In this document: positions 23,346 to 35,400 of the stretch, piece after piece
Numbering within the stretch: position 1 is the stretch's first letter
How the letters are laid out: every line of letters starts with the position of its first letter
Assembly (NCBI GenBank): GCA_001695595.3
Contig: MBPM02000049.1
Coordinates: forward strand, 434,001 to 498,000
Direction of reading: 5' to 3'
Length of the DNA stretch: 64,000 nucleotides
DNA from: Plasmopara viticola
Lineage: Eukaryota; Oomycota; Peronosporomycetes; Peronosporales; Peronosporaceae
Made by a program: the position numbers and the translations under genes
The notes under the pieces: model-generated
What the model saw: only the letters and a program-made list of their open reading frames with translations
Told to the model about the DNA's origin: nothing
Databases searched by the model: none

Positions 23346-25012
23346 ATGCTCGTTATCGTCAAAAGAGAAGCAGTGTCACCGAATGACCTCGAGAAAGAAG
23401 TGATTTCACGAGGTGATGGTTCTTGCACGGATATGACGGAGACTACGCCTGGCATAGATCAAAGGGACCAGGACTGGGGCGATGTGTACGAGGAAGCTCT
23501 GCAGAAAGCACTGTACACAACGCGGTTTGAAGGACTACGAGACTCGCGAAACACGGTTTTATTTACGACGCAACTTGCAACCTCGACCGTCATTTCAACT
23601 ATTGTCACAGCGTTTGCATATCAGGCGGCGCGTCCCACGCATGACGTAATGTCCACAACGCGATTGGCAGCGCCAGGTCGAACCCACAAGCCTCGTGAGA
23701 CGGTGTATGGCGCCCCCAAGTCATTGTCAGCACGATCGATGAAGTCTCGAGGAGCAAGACCACACCAAGCACATCTTTCAGTTTTTCGACGGAACTTGCC
23801 TGCGCTATCGATTCCTGCGAAGCGATTGCATCGCGAGCTGTTGCTTGAGCGCGACGCCTTCATGGCTCAATTGGTCCGGGAACGAGAGGAGAAAACACTG
23901 CGAGAGGGCTGGGCAGCGACGCGGATTCAAGCCTGTTTTCGTGGATACCGTAGTCGACCGCGTGTGGTAGCGTACGTTCGACGAATGAGAAAACATGCGC
24001 TGCAAAGCGTCTCTGCCATTCGTCTCGATGTAAGTGCCATGCTTGTCTAACATATCAATGTACAGCTAACCGACTGAACTACATAAGCTATCTGACATGG
24101 AGGAAAATCTACGGATGCGTGGAATTCTATCAAAGGAAAGTGAGTTTTACAGACAGTGGAGACAAGGAAGTATGGATCGAGCTTTACGCAAACGTGGCAT
24201 TATAAGTCGACAAAAGGAGTGTGATCACGCTGTCATATGTGTCCAATCGTGCATTCGAAGATTTCTCGCGAAAACTGCTTATCGCAGTTTGGTTGCCCGT
24301 GCTCGAGATGAGCGACAAATGCTTGCTGTTGTCCAAATTCAGGTTTGCCTAAATGTTGCCTTACTTTACGAATTGATAACTCACGTGGTACTGTTCAAGA
24401 GAATTTTTCGAGGTTACTATCTTCGAACATGGATCCACCGACTTGTGATTAAAGTGAGACAACGTGCGGCTGTGCAGATCCAGGCTCTTGTTCGGTTCGA
24501 GTTGCTTGACCATAAAATTCCAACTTGAAGTGGTTCTGACTCACTCTGGATTACAGTGGTAGTCAAGCACGCGAACGTGTGGCCATGCTTCAATTTGAAC
24601 GCAATTGCGAGGAACGGCGGCGTGCCGGACTTCCTTTTCAAAAGACTGTTCACGTTTTCAATAACCTTCCGTCATCATTGAAAGTGTTGTACGAAAACCG
24701 AAAGTCTCGGACGTTCCTCGATTTTAAGTCTACTAAGTGGCATGACGAGCGGAGGTTTTTGCAAATTTACGTAAGTTAAGGTAGTTTTTATATCGCTGCG
24801 TCAATGATTGACGAAATTTAAATGGGATCCGACAGAATATATTTCAAAGACTAGCAGCACGTCGTGCTCGACTTCTACATCGTTGGAATTGGACAAGGAA
24901 GGTTGTGCTGGATAAAAGGCGACAACGACGTGTCAAGAAGGTAGTCTCAGTGTGGTCAACATTGCCATTTGAAAAAAATAGAGGCGCAACTCCAGGAAAA
25001 GCGCGTAGGTAA
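23346..25012 (+). CDS. IQ-motif protein, five exons, 474 aa
   Basis: Reconstructed exons: 23,346-24,029; 24,088-24,342; 24,400-24,494; 24,557-24,770; 24,836-25,012 (TAA). Introns are 58, 57, 62 and 65 nt. Donors are GTAAGT (1 and 4), GTTTGC (2) and GTTCGA (3); acceptors end AAG (1 and 2) or ACAG (3 and 4). Phases agree at every junction, and splicing rebuilds IQ motifs at two junctions: VVQIQ/RIFRGYYLR (intron 2) and VQIQALVR/GSQARER (intron 3). Further IQ repeats are AATRIQACFRGYRSRPR (exon 1) and VICVQSCIRRFLAK (exon 2). The product is strongly basic at its C-terminus and probably a cytoskeletal calmodulin-binding protein. The N-terminus resembles the divergent neighbour. An alternative 3' end past 25,012 is possible because a GTAAAT donor-like sequence overlaps the stop. 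Confidence 0.75.
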
Positions 25013-25304
25013 ATTGCACGTCTAATATGTACCACCAGCCAGTGCTGATACGAATTAAATGTAAGTACTCATGGGTATTTTGGCCACGAAAAATTGTGAG
25101 ACTAATGTTAACTACTGTCAAGCTATTCCTTGTGGTCCAAGATTCCACTGCTCAGTGATCTCACCTACTGCCTCTACCATACCCAGTCGAGCATCTCCAA
25201 CCGTTGAAACCCAATTGCTATCTACGGTGATCCACATTACATCTTGCCTGCGCGATTGTCGCAGCAAATGTCGTCTACAAAGGTTGAGCAAAACGATTGT
25301 TTAG
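25013..25304. other. intergenic, 3' flank of the IQ gene
   Basis: Mixed-composition sequence without a supportable gene, lying between the IQ-gene stop and the LINE-derived insertion. Any 3' UTR and polyadenylation signal of the IQ gene should be here. Confidence 0.4.
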
Positions 25305-26470
25305 AATTACCTTAATGTAATGTAATGTATTACGTTATCGCGTTGCCAAGGTATGCACGTGCTAGGCTCAGTCTGGCTAGTCCACGGCATAGAGTGGTGT
25401 CCGCATACGTCGAGTCTCGTTCGGCGGGCAGTGCATCCAGCACCGAGGTCAAATGGGTCTTCCATTTCTTTCGGTCTTGTGCAAGGGTACGTACCACTTC
25501 GAGGTCTTGTGCTGTCCGGAGTCGAAAGCCGGAGCCACGGGAAACAAGATTGTGGTCGAGTGTCGAGGGGAGCGTGGTGCGGGAACGTCCGCGCCATTTT
25601 GCTGCGGTGGAGAAGAAGTGGGCACGCATCTGGAGGTCAGCTGGAATGTCGGGATAGCGGCGAAGTACATGGCCAAACAGGCGCCAGCAAGCTTGTGTCA
25701 GTCGTAGTCTCAGCGGCCGCTCATCACAGAGGTCGTAGAGTCTTGCATTCGAAATGGGTCGGGGGTAGCGATAGCCAAGAGCGTAGCGAAGCTGGCGGCG
25801 ATGGAAACTCTCGAGGCCGTGGAGCTCTGACTTGGTAAGAGCCCAGTTGTACAGCAGAATCGGTAGAACGTAGGTGTTGTACAATCGAATGCGTGTCTTG
25901 GGTGAGATGAACGTGGGGCGGAGCCAGACGGACCAGAGGCGGTGGAGCGCGAGGGTGGCCAGGGACTTGCGTCGGGATAGATCTTTAATATCGCCGAGGA
26001 GTGTTCCGAGCTTCTTAGTGTGGTGCCAGGTTTCTTCTCGGGATCGGGCGTGTCTGGTGGCGCCCGACGGGTTGCAGTGGCGGCGGATTTCAGTGACTTC
26101 GGTCTTGGCTTTTTTTTTTTTCAGGGTTAGAAGGAAGTCATCAATGCGGTGCTCACCTCTATCGTAGATCTTGGTTTCGCGGAGGCCAAGGATATCGACG
26201 CGGTAGCGCCGGAGATCTTCGGGGAGTGTTACGTGCTTCTTGCGCTTCGAACCTAGAGAATTCACATTAAAGGAGCCAATCCGGATGCGGTTGGCGCGAT
26301 TAAGGGCGTGGAAGGGGGTTTGGCCTGGTGCTGGAGACCGTCGCGTCGAGGGTGAGACTCGTTAGAGACCTGCAGATGCCCGAGAGCACCTGCCCGAAGC
26401 GCGCGAGCATTAAGCCCCCGCGCTTGGAAGGAGGGCGTCACCCCAACCTTTTCCGAAAAAATTACCTTAA
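25305..26470 (-). mobile_element. long LINE deletion derivative, copy 1
   Basis: Element body 25,316-26,459 on the minus strand, flanked by an 11-bp target duplication AATTACCTTAA at 25,305-25,315 and 26,460-26,470. The 5' end (minus strand) begins TTTTCGGAAAAGGTTGGGG and the 3' end finishes in a short ATTAC/ACATT tail. A 311-codon frame (26,265-25,330) joins the start of an exonuclease-endonuclease-phosphatase domain (FNVNSLGS, LGLRETKI) to the C-terminal part of a LINE protein (RLYNTYVLPILLY, FHRRQLRYALGYRYPRP). The reverse transcriptase core (no FADD-type motif) and most of the endonuclease are absent, so it is non-autonomous. It shares its arrangement with 42,769-43,924. Confidence 0.85.
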
Positions 26471-27064
26471 GCAATTGAAATTTATCATGACAAGCGATCA
26501 ACGAAAAATGCCCTTATTTTAGTCAAACAACAGGCAGCTCGAGTACTAAAATTCTCAAAGAAATTGTAATTGCTCATTAAATAATTTTCAGTAATTCAAT
26601 CGCAGCAAGTATTGTTACCGGCACGTAAAATGCCGACATTACACTTCCATACGTTGCCCCATAATCGCGTAAGTATCGTGTCCGTCATTAAAACAGACTC
26701 GGCGCTGTGCAGCCTTCTTCGCAAAAATTAGTAAAATGTCTTTGTTGTATTGATCATAAACGAAAGTTGTACTCTTCTTCACTAATAGCCTTTCACTAAT
26801 ATGGATGATGGACTTAAAATCGAAGAATAATTCAGGTATATTTTTTTCCTTCCACTTTTCTTGTGTCTTTTTTGCGTTGATGAACTTGTGATGATGTAGA
26901 ATGATCTCCACTTGCATGTTGCGGCCTCAGTGAAGCGCGATGACCTTCACCTCGATTCGGTCGACGAGCTGGGGACGATGAAAAAGCCCATTCCCACACA
27001 ATCAGATCATCATTTTGCACTCTGTATCATCATAGTTAGCCTCCAATTAGTTCAGCATTAACGA
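26471..27064. other. intergenic between the LINE derivative and the MAN1-like gene
   Basis: Short frames only, including minus-strand ones at 26,917-26,639 and 27,020-26,832, with low-complexity Lys-rich translation and no recognisable domain. It contains the 3' UTR region of the minus-strand MAN1-like gene. Confidence 0.4.
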
Positions 27065-28858
27065 CTATACCCCATCGTACCTCATTAACCGCTTATTTAT
27101 CCGAAAATCATCGTTTATGACAGCAACAACTTTTGGCCAGACACTCTTGTTTAACCACGCGCGATCTTGATCAGATTGTTCCTCAAACATATCATCACGT
27201 AATTGCTCAGACGGGTAAAAGCGATCGGGTCTGCGCGTACGATCTAAGAGAAAGAACCGCACCTCCTTGACAAACCGATCAACCAATTGACGCTCTGCAC
27301 GGTAAAAAAGAAATTTTCGATAGGCAAATACCAGCAAAGTGCCCAATGCGACGGCCAGTGCAATAAGCTTGAGGTGCAAATGCAGCTGGCGTTTGGCGCG
27401 GCAAAACCATGGCACGACACTATCACCCACAACGAGCTGTGTCTGATCCTCGGTCACATAGACGTCCTTCAAATCCCGCAAAGCCAAATCCAAGGCACGA
27501 TTATAAACGTATTCACGAGGCAGGACCGACATCGCCTTGCTGAACGAAACTGTTCCGGTGACAAAGGCCTGTACATCAGAGAGCAGCACGCTTATCGAGG
27601 CGGTATGTTCTTGGTCGGGGTTTGATTCGACTCCAGTAAGAGCATCATAAAAGCTCCATGGTAATAAGTTATTGCACACACTTTTCGTAACTGTCTCGGT
27701 GACAAACTTTTGTATATTACGTGCCACACGGTTCAAATTTCTCTGGGCTTCTGGGTCTTCCATACACAGTCCAAAACGTAGTAAATAAGGAGGTGCGCAT
27801 GATATCACTGACCCGTTGAGACAGTTGCCAAACACAGGACAAGGTTGACACGTTGGTCCTAATGTTTGAGCCGTCATCGCATTTGCTTCAATAAATGGCT
27901 GCAAGGCCTTGGAGCGATCAAACTCATCTGCAGGATCTGCTAGCACAAATGATCCATCGATCGCTTCAATCCAATCACTGTCGCAGTAAGGTAATGGCGG
28001 CTCTAGTAACTTTTTTACAAAAGGCGCGGTTGACACTACCACACAGAGTATCGTGGCACTTGCCACGATCCGCTGCATGAATTGTCGCCAGTCCATGTGC
28101 ATGACTTTGCTTAATCGGTTGATTTTGCTCTCTGTCGTCTCTTCATCCGTCTCCGCTTCTTCCTCTTCTATTTGAGCACGCTCGTCGATTTGCACTTCTC
28201 CGCCACCCTTTTCTTTTGCTCTGCATTTGTTTAGTTTCCTATCGATCTTAACAGGAACATTCTCTAGATTCTCGTCAACCTTCTTCTGCTGCTCCTTCAT
28301 GGATGAGTACTGAGCTCTCAACTTTAAGCGTCGAAGGCGTAAAACCTCCCGATCTCTTTGCTCACTGTTTGAAAGAGCTTCTTCCGACAAGAATCGACGC
28401 CGAATTCGCGGTGTGCTCACTTTTAACATCGTCGTTAAAATTTCGTCTCCTTCTACTATTTCCAGCTTCGCTATTTCTGACACAGTGACCAGATCGACGA
28501 CTTCCTTGACAGCTAATGACTCAATTGGTTGTCCTCTGTGACTTTGAAACAATGGCGTCCGTAGTTGATCGGACTGTTTATTCTTGTTTGTTTTCGACTT
28601 CGGACTCTGCACTGACGGGTCTGCATGGCGGCTAAAAAGCGTGCGATGTTCGGTCTTCTTCCTCGGCTTGAGCTCCGCAACTCTGTTACAATGCGAACGT
28701 TGCGGCTTGAGCGTAGAGCGTGTAGGAGCTGCAGAAGCAAGAGGTAGAGAATTAGAAGGTGGTGGAGAATGCTGACGTCGACGCTTGCTCTTAGATAAGG
28801 TTGTGGAGGAAGAAGGCTTGCGTTTAATGCGCGTGGATGGGTTGATACTGTGCTCCAT
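27065..28858 (-). CDS. MAN1/Src1-like inner nuclear membrane protein
   Basis: An intact 597-codon frame. Residues 1-30 contain basic clusters (IKRKPSSS, SKSKRRRQ) that could be nuclear localisation signals. An acidic stretch lies at about 229-243. A first membrane segment spans about 262-283 and a second about 495-513. Between them is a lumenal region with cysteines at about 337, 340, 346, 354 and 365 (CQPCPVFGNC). After the second segment comes a winged-helix-like C-terminus ending WPKVVAVINDDFRI. This two-pass layout with the Cys-rich lumenal loop is typical of the Man1-Src1p-C-terminal (MSC) family (Heh1/Heh2, MAN1, LEMD2), which tethers chromatin and acts in nuclear envelope repair. No N-terminal LEM/HeH fold is obvious. 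Confidence 0.8.
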   Translation of the reverse strand: MEHSINPSTRIKRKPSSSTTLSKSKRRRQHSPPPSNSLPLASAAPTRSTLKPQRSHCNRVAELKPRKKTEHRTLFSRHADPSVQSPKSKTNKNKQSDQLRTPLFQSHRGQPIESLAVKEVVDLVTVSEIAKLEIVEGDEILTTMLKVSTPRIRRRFLSEEALSNSEQRDREVLRLRRLKLRAQYSSMKEQQKKVDENLENVPVKIDRKLNKCRAKEKGGGEVQIDERAQIEEEEAETDEETTESKINRLSKVMHMDWRQFMQRIVASATILCVVVSTAPFVKKLLEPPLPYCDSDWIEAIDGSFVLADPADEFDRSKALQPFIEANAMTAQTLGPTCQPCPVFGNCLNGSVISCAPPYLLRFGLCMEDPEAQRNLNRVARNIQKFVTETVTKSVCNNLLPWSFYDALTGVESNPDQEHTASISVLLSDVQAFVTGTVSFSKAMSVLPREYVYNRALDLALRDLKDVYVTEDQTQLVVGDSVVPWFCRAKRQLHLHLKLIALAVALGTLLVFAYRKFLFYRAERQLVDRFVKEVRFFLLDRTRRPDRFYPSEQLRDDMFEEQSDQDRAWLNKSVWPKVVAVINDDFRINKRLMRYDGV

Positions 28859-29011
28859 TTGCTTACTAAAATTAATGCTTTCGTCCTAGCTTTAGTAATA
28901 TGTAAGCGACTTTGGTATCAAAGCTGATATAAATACCGATTGAATACCTATAGTAGCTTCGGAGAGTTACCACAAAGTGCGATCCGAGTATAAATTACAA
29001 ATAACATATAG
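28859..29011. promoter_or_regulatory. upstream region of the MAN1-like gene
   Basis: About 150 bp between the MAN1-like start codon (minus strand) and the left target duplication of the short LINE derivative. It must hold the proximal promoter. No specific element is recognised. The LINE insertion is therefore very near the promoter. Confidence 0.3.
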
Positions 29012-29356
29012 CATATAGCATTTTCGGAAAAGGTTGGGGTGACGCCCTCCTTCCAAGCGCGGGGGCTAAATGCTCGCGCGCTTCGGGCAGGTGCTCTCGG
29101 ACATCTGCAGGTCTCTAACGAGTCTCACCCTCGACGCGACGGTCTCCAGCACCAGGGCGCCACCTGGGCTCTTACCAAGTCAGAAGTACACAAAATAATG
29201 GAAGACCCTCACGGCCTCGGTGCTGGCTGCACTGCCCGCCGAACGACACTCGACGTATGCGGACACCACTCTATGCCGTGGACTAGCCATAGAGCCTAGC
29301 ACGTGCATAACTTGGCAACGCGATAACGTAATACAATACAATACAAACATATAGCA
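29012..29356 (+). mobile_element. short LINE deletion derivative, copy 2
   Basis: Body 29,021-29,347 (327 bp), flanked by the 9-bp duplication CATATAGCA at 29,012-29,020 and 29,348-29,356. It consists of three blocks of the long derivative: the first ~135 bp (TTTTCGGAAAAGG to CCAGCACCAG), about 35 bp from the middle (CACCTGGGCTCTTACC) and the last ~150 bp (GGAAGACCC to AACGCGATAACG), ending in (ATACA)n. It has no coding capacity. The same junctions occur at 53,049-53,364. Confidence 0.85.
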
Positions 29357-29479
29357 GCAACGAAACCGTGGTATCTGTGGAGTTTGAACCCACGCAGACT
29401 GGCATGTCTAGCGGATCTTAAGTGCAATAAAAGCCACCATGCTTCAAAGGTCTGGAGACAGCTTTCAACATAAAATCTT

Positions 29480-32400
29480 GCTTTTGTGTAACGGTAAGTA
29501 CTTGATGATGACCAAGCCTAATCCAAAAAGGTAGCTTTGGCTTCCTAAGGCACCAAAATGGTTGTCTATGCCTTAAATGAGTCGGTAACAAAGGCTGCGG
29601 CTGTGGGGTCTGACTAAAACTAACTTGCTTGCCAAAGAGCTTTTCAGGCATGAAAAAGCCTTCCTTTTTATCGCAACAAGGAGCGCGTGGCTACCCTTCT
29701 TGTCCCTCTAGCGGTTATCGAACATCTCTTCAAGAACTCAGAATTACAAAAAAAATCGCGGTTGTTGGTTACTCGAACGTCAAGTTTAAAAAAAAACAAA
29801 AGTCAAGTATCACAATGCCAAAACGGCATTTTTGACTGAAATCGAGCCTCAAAAGGTATCAGACTTTCGTCACACTCGCCGGCCATGCAAAATACTTTCA
29901 TCGGAGCGACAAAAAAGTACACAACAATTTCTAAGGGCTAAGACTCGATAAAGCTGATGGCATTATACGCTTAGTATTAGAAATGAAAACTTAACTCAAC
30001 TAAACAATTCACGATACGTTTTACGGCACCAACGCAGAGGCCATTGGCTTTGTGGCTTCTCCTCTACCGGGCACCAACGGAAGTCACCATCCCGTTAAAC
30101 TTTACATACATTTTAAGCAATGCGTCAGCGAGAAACAGGATGATAGTGTCAAGAAAACGCTTTTATGTTTCATTCGCTTCGAAAGCCAATCCACGTGTAA
30201 TGATTTTAGAAGGAGCTTAGAAAAGAATAAGCCCGACCGCTACAGCTACGTACGTCGTTTAGTACAGCATCAACCCCCACTCAAGAATGTTGTCAGACAA
30301 AGGCCGGTCTAGAGATCTCCTTGAGTACTGTCACCATCACAGCTTATCGAAAAAGCTTGAATAAAATCGGATGGACCCTCCAGAGCGTATCTACCCAGAA
30401 TACTGCCACATTTGTCTAGGTACTAAATGTCCGTGAGCATAAAGCGCTTGGTGGGTCGAAGACAATTCGCTGCATAGACTTTTCGGCTTTGGCATTAAGC
30501 CAAGCCAATTGCTAGGAAACTAAGCTTTGATATTGGTTAGGTAACTACTTTTACCATACTTCAACGCGCGACCGAAAGACCTGATTCATTCCATATTGCA
30601 ACAGTCTTTAAACAGTTTTGCTGAAGCCGGTCTAACGATTTCCATGAGTTGTGCAAGGCGAAATCGCGCTATTTAAAAAAAACTTTGACGCTCTTATTAG
30701 CATCTCTACTTTGTCATGGCTTTTGCACAAAAGCGCCTTCGGCTTCAACCTCTAGAGGTCGTTAGTAAAGCCGCTCTTGCTTTGGCCTTGCAAAAAGCAG
30801 CAGCTTTCGAGCGACCAGATTTTCACTTTTGAAATTGCTTTAGAAGATGACCCCGGCGGGTAGACCACGACTTCTTCGTAGAAACTCCGGGCCTTGAGGT
30901 CCTCGGAGAGGAGATGTTCTCCTTTGTATGATCTCAACAACTAAATGAACCACCATGCCGAACTTGCGGAGCCACACGCTCAGCCGACCGCTAAAAATGC
31001 ACAGCCATGTGAGCACCTAACTCCTCAGCCTCACGAGTCACCTGTAAGCCTTTTTAGCTGCGAATGGTCGCCCGAAGATTTTTTGTCAGCCAGGCCTGTC
31101 GTTTTGTCGTGCTGCTTTGCTCCGCCGGCTTTTAGCGACGTCTATAAACTGTTATTTGTGCAGAAGTAAAATCTTGTACTAATAGCTAATTGAAGCTTAG
31201 AGCAATTTCGGGTCCAAAAAATATATGTTGTGTCGGAGTGACATTGTATTGTCCAATTTGAATATTTGCATTTGGCGTCGCACAAAAATGGTATAAGCTT
31301 TCACTCTCGAAGTCAAAGAGTGAACGCGAAGGAGAGTGTTACAGTTTCATGCTATGTTCTTCGCTTTTTCCCCCTTGATGTCGCTTACGACAAACGTCTG
31401 GTGAACGTAACGCAGGGTATAGATAGCTTTTACGCCGACGAAGTTAATTGTCGTCACCGTGACAAGCACGGTCTGATTCTTTTTTAGTCCTGTATAAATA
31501 GTTCGTGACCCTACTTTATAGCTTTGCAAGAAAGTCATTCAATTCACGCCCGCTAGTACCGAGCAGACATGTTTGCATTTCTCAAAGAACATGAACCGTG
31601 AGCCCCTAGCCTTTTTTGGCGAGTAGTGACCTACAATGATCGAATGCAAACCAGGCAGAGACAGCAGCAGCTGTATTAAATTAAGCTGTTTTAGCCTTGA
31701 GAGATCAAAAAAAAAAATTCAAGATTTGTCAAGCACTTTCTTCTCTTTTAAAAATGCTCTTTTCATATTTTTGTTTCCCAACATTCGTCGCTTTCGCGTC
31801 TTATAAAGTTTAGTCGCTTAGTCACAAAGTCTAAAGAAAGACTTGCTTACGCATTGTGTAAGTGATAATATCAGCAAGCTACTCAGCTATTTTCTCTTTA
31901 TTTTTTCCACCAAGCACCGTTTTAGTGTTTTTAAAGACTATTTCGTCTAATTGTGCTATTAAGCTTAATTTCTTTCTCGGGTTGTATGACAAGATGCTGT
32001 CGTTCTTACAAACTTCTGCTAGCTCCGTCGTGCATATCTCGTTCAAACCGATCAAAGTGGTATTCCTAAAAATTAGCTTCAGGCTTATCATGCCTTCATT
32101 GTGACCGTCTTCACCTTTAATTTGGTATATACTCGAGCCCTATCGTTATTGACCGGCATACCTTGACCACCTAAGACAGGATGTTCTGCGTGACTCAATG
32201 AGCACCGTGTGTTCATCTCCTCTCTTTGTTGATACTAACGGTGTTCTTCATTGACGTTAGGCAGATCGTTCTACGCATTTGCGCCTCGCTCAGCGAAATG
32301 TATACCAATCTACCTACATCAATAGGGCAGTGATATGGAAGCAGTGACCTGGACCGACTATATAGCATTTAATACTCAGTAGTGCTGTCAACAGTTAGCG

Positions 32401-35400
32401 TTGCTAAGTGGCATACATGAATTCCCATGTGTAGCGTCAGAGTCACGCTCTTGATGCATCGGCCTGCAGCTTACTAAGCCTTGTATGGTACGCAGCGTTT
32501 GCTGTCTCTACGAGCGTTGCTTGGTATATAATGCACTGCTTCACGTGCACGGCAGTGCCGTACTTGGATGATAGCCCACTGTTCACGACATTCAGCGAGT
32601 GATGTTCTTTACGAGCACTTGCGTGTTATTATACAAGAGAGTATACGTTTTGGCATATATTGACGTCAATCATGCCATACCCGACATGCGGCGAATGCTT
32701 CTATCCCTTAGTAGCTTACGTGCTAGCGCGGAATTCAACCTCCTGCTCTCAATACTAGCAACGTCCAATTTTAAAGTATTCAAATGATTAGCACGCCAAT
32801 TATCTCTTTAAAAAATTACCAATCGTCAGGTTTGATAAGCATAATCAGCTTGTGGTTTCGGCTCACTATATACGTGTTGGATGTGCTGTTCGGACGACAA
32901 GTCGAAGAAAGATTTTCTACAGATGTTGAGACGAACCTGATCGCTATGACCAAACAGTACTTTAACAAGCAGATTAATACTCGATGATGCCATCTTTCAA
33001 GTCTTTCTATATAAAAAAACAGCTGCATCGAACGTCATAAAGTAACAATACTGCTTTCAGTCGATAGAGCACTTCGAAACACAGAAATGTTTCGAGGGAA
33101 GCTGACCTGAGCAACATTTATGCTTGATGTCGGTGAGGATTGCGTGTGGTGGGCGGTTTTACCGCACAGGTGCTCGATAGCATCATGCAAAGTTTTTAAA
33201 GATGAGCTTCATACGGTTCTGATGGCTAATCTAGGTGAAGACCGGAACAATCTATAGCTGGAGAGCTAGCGAATTTTGCACAGGCATTTGAGTTGGAAGT
33301 GCATGATGCTTTTTGGTTTGACTACGACATTGTAACTCCCGTAGCTAAGAGCAAACCGTGCGTCGAGAGGCGAGCTTGTTTCGGCTGTAGCAGGATCTTC
33401 ACATATTGGCAATTAGCCTCGAGAAGAGGAAAACCGTTGCACTTCTTTGATGAGGCACAAAGAAAAAGAATGAAATGAAAAATTTCGATGATCATATCGT
33501 GTGTGTATGTGAGAAAGGCTGACACCTACGAGAATATAAGACAAAATGCCAAGTCGACATCTTGTAAATGGCGCACCACTACTCGACGATTCTTTCATAG
33601 ATGCAATAATCTACATTCTGTCTCCGATAAAAAAAAGTTCGCAAAAGATATGTTAGCCCTGATGCTGCACATGATGGAGACTAAAACGTTTGGCATACTA
33701 GCATCTACTACACGCCAATGCCAATCCACAACATGGTGTCTTACGAATAAGCTAGCTTAAAGTATAAAGTCTTACGTCAGCAAACGATCGACTAGCAATC
33801 AGGGCGCTCAGCATTGGTGATATTCTCTTCAAGGTGATAAAGCAACGTATTTATTGTAGTAAAGAAGTCACGAACGGCAGGCTGACACTACACCGCTGCA
33901 GTCACTAAAGGGAAATAGTATATAAAAGTTCAAGTTGTCCAGCGTGGAATTTTTAGGCTTTAACAATACCATGATACGACCAATGTCTTACGACACAATC
34001 TCAAAATGGCAAACAAGTCTGGCCTCAATATCGAGCTTGCTGACCGACAGATCTCGATGTGCGTCACATGTGCGCAGAGGAAGCAGCGCAGTCGAAAGAT
34101 TTTTCGTGCGTGCTTTCTGCAAATTGTGGCATCATGCTTGGATCTTGAAAGCCGATTTTACTTAAAGACCGATAACGAAGCTAATATCGTGTTGACCTAA
34201 CCGACCACAAGCAACACGTTGCTATTGATGCCCAGCTTTTTCTCCGTGCATATATATCCCAAGTTTGATAATTTAAGGAGCTGTATGAAGTGTGAGTTTG
34301 TAAAAAAATAGATCTTGTTGACACATTGAATCTTGTATAATATATAACTTTGATGCTTCAATTCTTTAAGTTAAAGTGTAAACTCCGAGCACTTTCGCTA
34401 CGTTTCCTATCTACTGAACAGATGATCGAAGTATTTCTTCGTTGGGGCAACATGATTAAGATCAGCAATGCAATGATTTTGTCTGGTGCTGCATGTCAGG
34501 CGGAAGGATGAAAGTATGCGCAAGCATTGGTATGTCTTATACCTGTAGCGTTGAAGAAAAAAATCTCTCATTGTATTTGTGCCTGATATGTAAATGCTTG
34601 GCTTGCAATTCTCTTTATTCTTTCATACTTTGAGGGTGCCACGATATAAAATGTAGTGTGAGCAGTTGTAAGTGCGAAAGTCTGGCTAAACGCTTTTGCA
34701 TGCTTCTATTTTGATTTGCCTTTGAAAAGTAAAAGCGATTGAGGTGGCGCCACATGACCTAGTCACTTAGAATGGTACAATGAAGTCTTATGCCCTATTT
34801 GACTGACTGACTGCTAATAATAATTGGTCTTGAGATGTAAAGCGTGCAAAAACTTTCAGTTTTGTACTTATCTATCTAAAAATGTAATTTACATGGGTTT
34901 TCATTCCAACTTCTGAGTAAATAAAGTTGCTTCCACGAACAGACTTCGTCTTTAAACACCTTGCGGAGTATTTCATTGTGGACATACGTATAGCGTGTCC
35001 GTCGTGCACTAGGGTCCCGAACCTTAGGGCTGGGTACGGCAAAAACTGCTTAATGGCCATGCAATCTGGTATAAATAGCAGCCATCCCCTTACATGTAAG
35101 GTGCGGTCAATTGTGGTTGATTGGTGTGACTCTAACACCGCGCAGAGATTGAGATTTCAGCATCTAGCGTGACACTATGATACTAGCTCACCAAAGGCTC
35201 ATATTTCACGGACGCAAAGTAATTCGCCCATCGAGGTATGTTCTAACCGTAAAAAATTACCTGATTTTTAAAATGTGATGTTCGAGACCGGAGAGTAATT
35301 GCTTGATATCAGCAGTTCACCCTTGTCTATGATCATCTTATGATTAAGCAAAATAGCTTAGCTGTATTTGAGGCGATGCAAAAAGCACGCGCATAGCCGT

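Noticed and set aside
25330..26265. 311-codon frame as a host gene
   Set aside because: It lies inside a repeat flanked by target duplications, has a second copy at 42,769-43,924, and joins two separated LINE protein segments.
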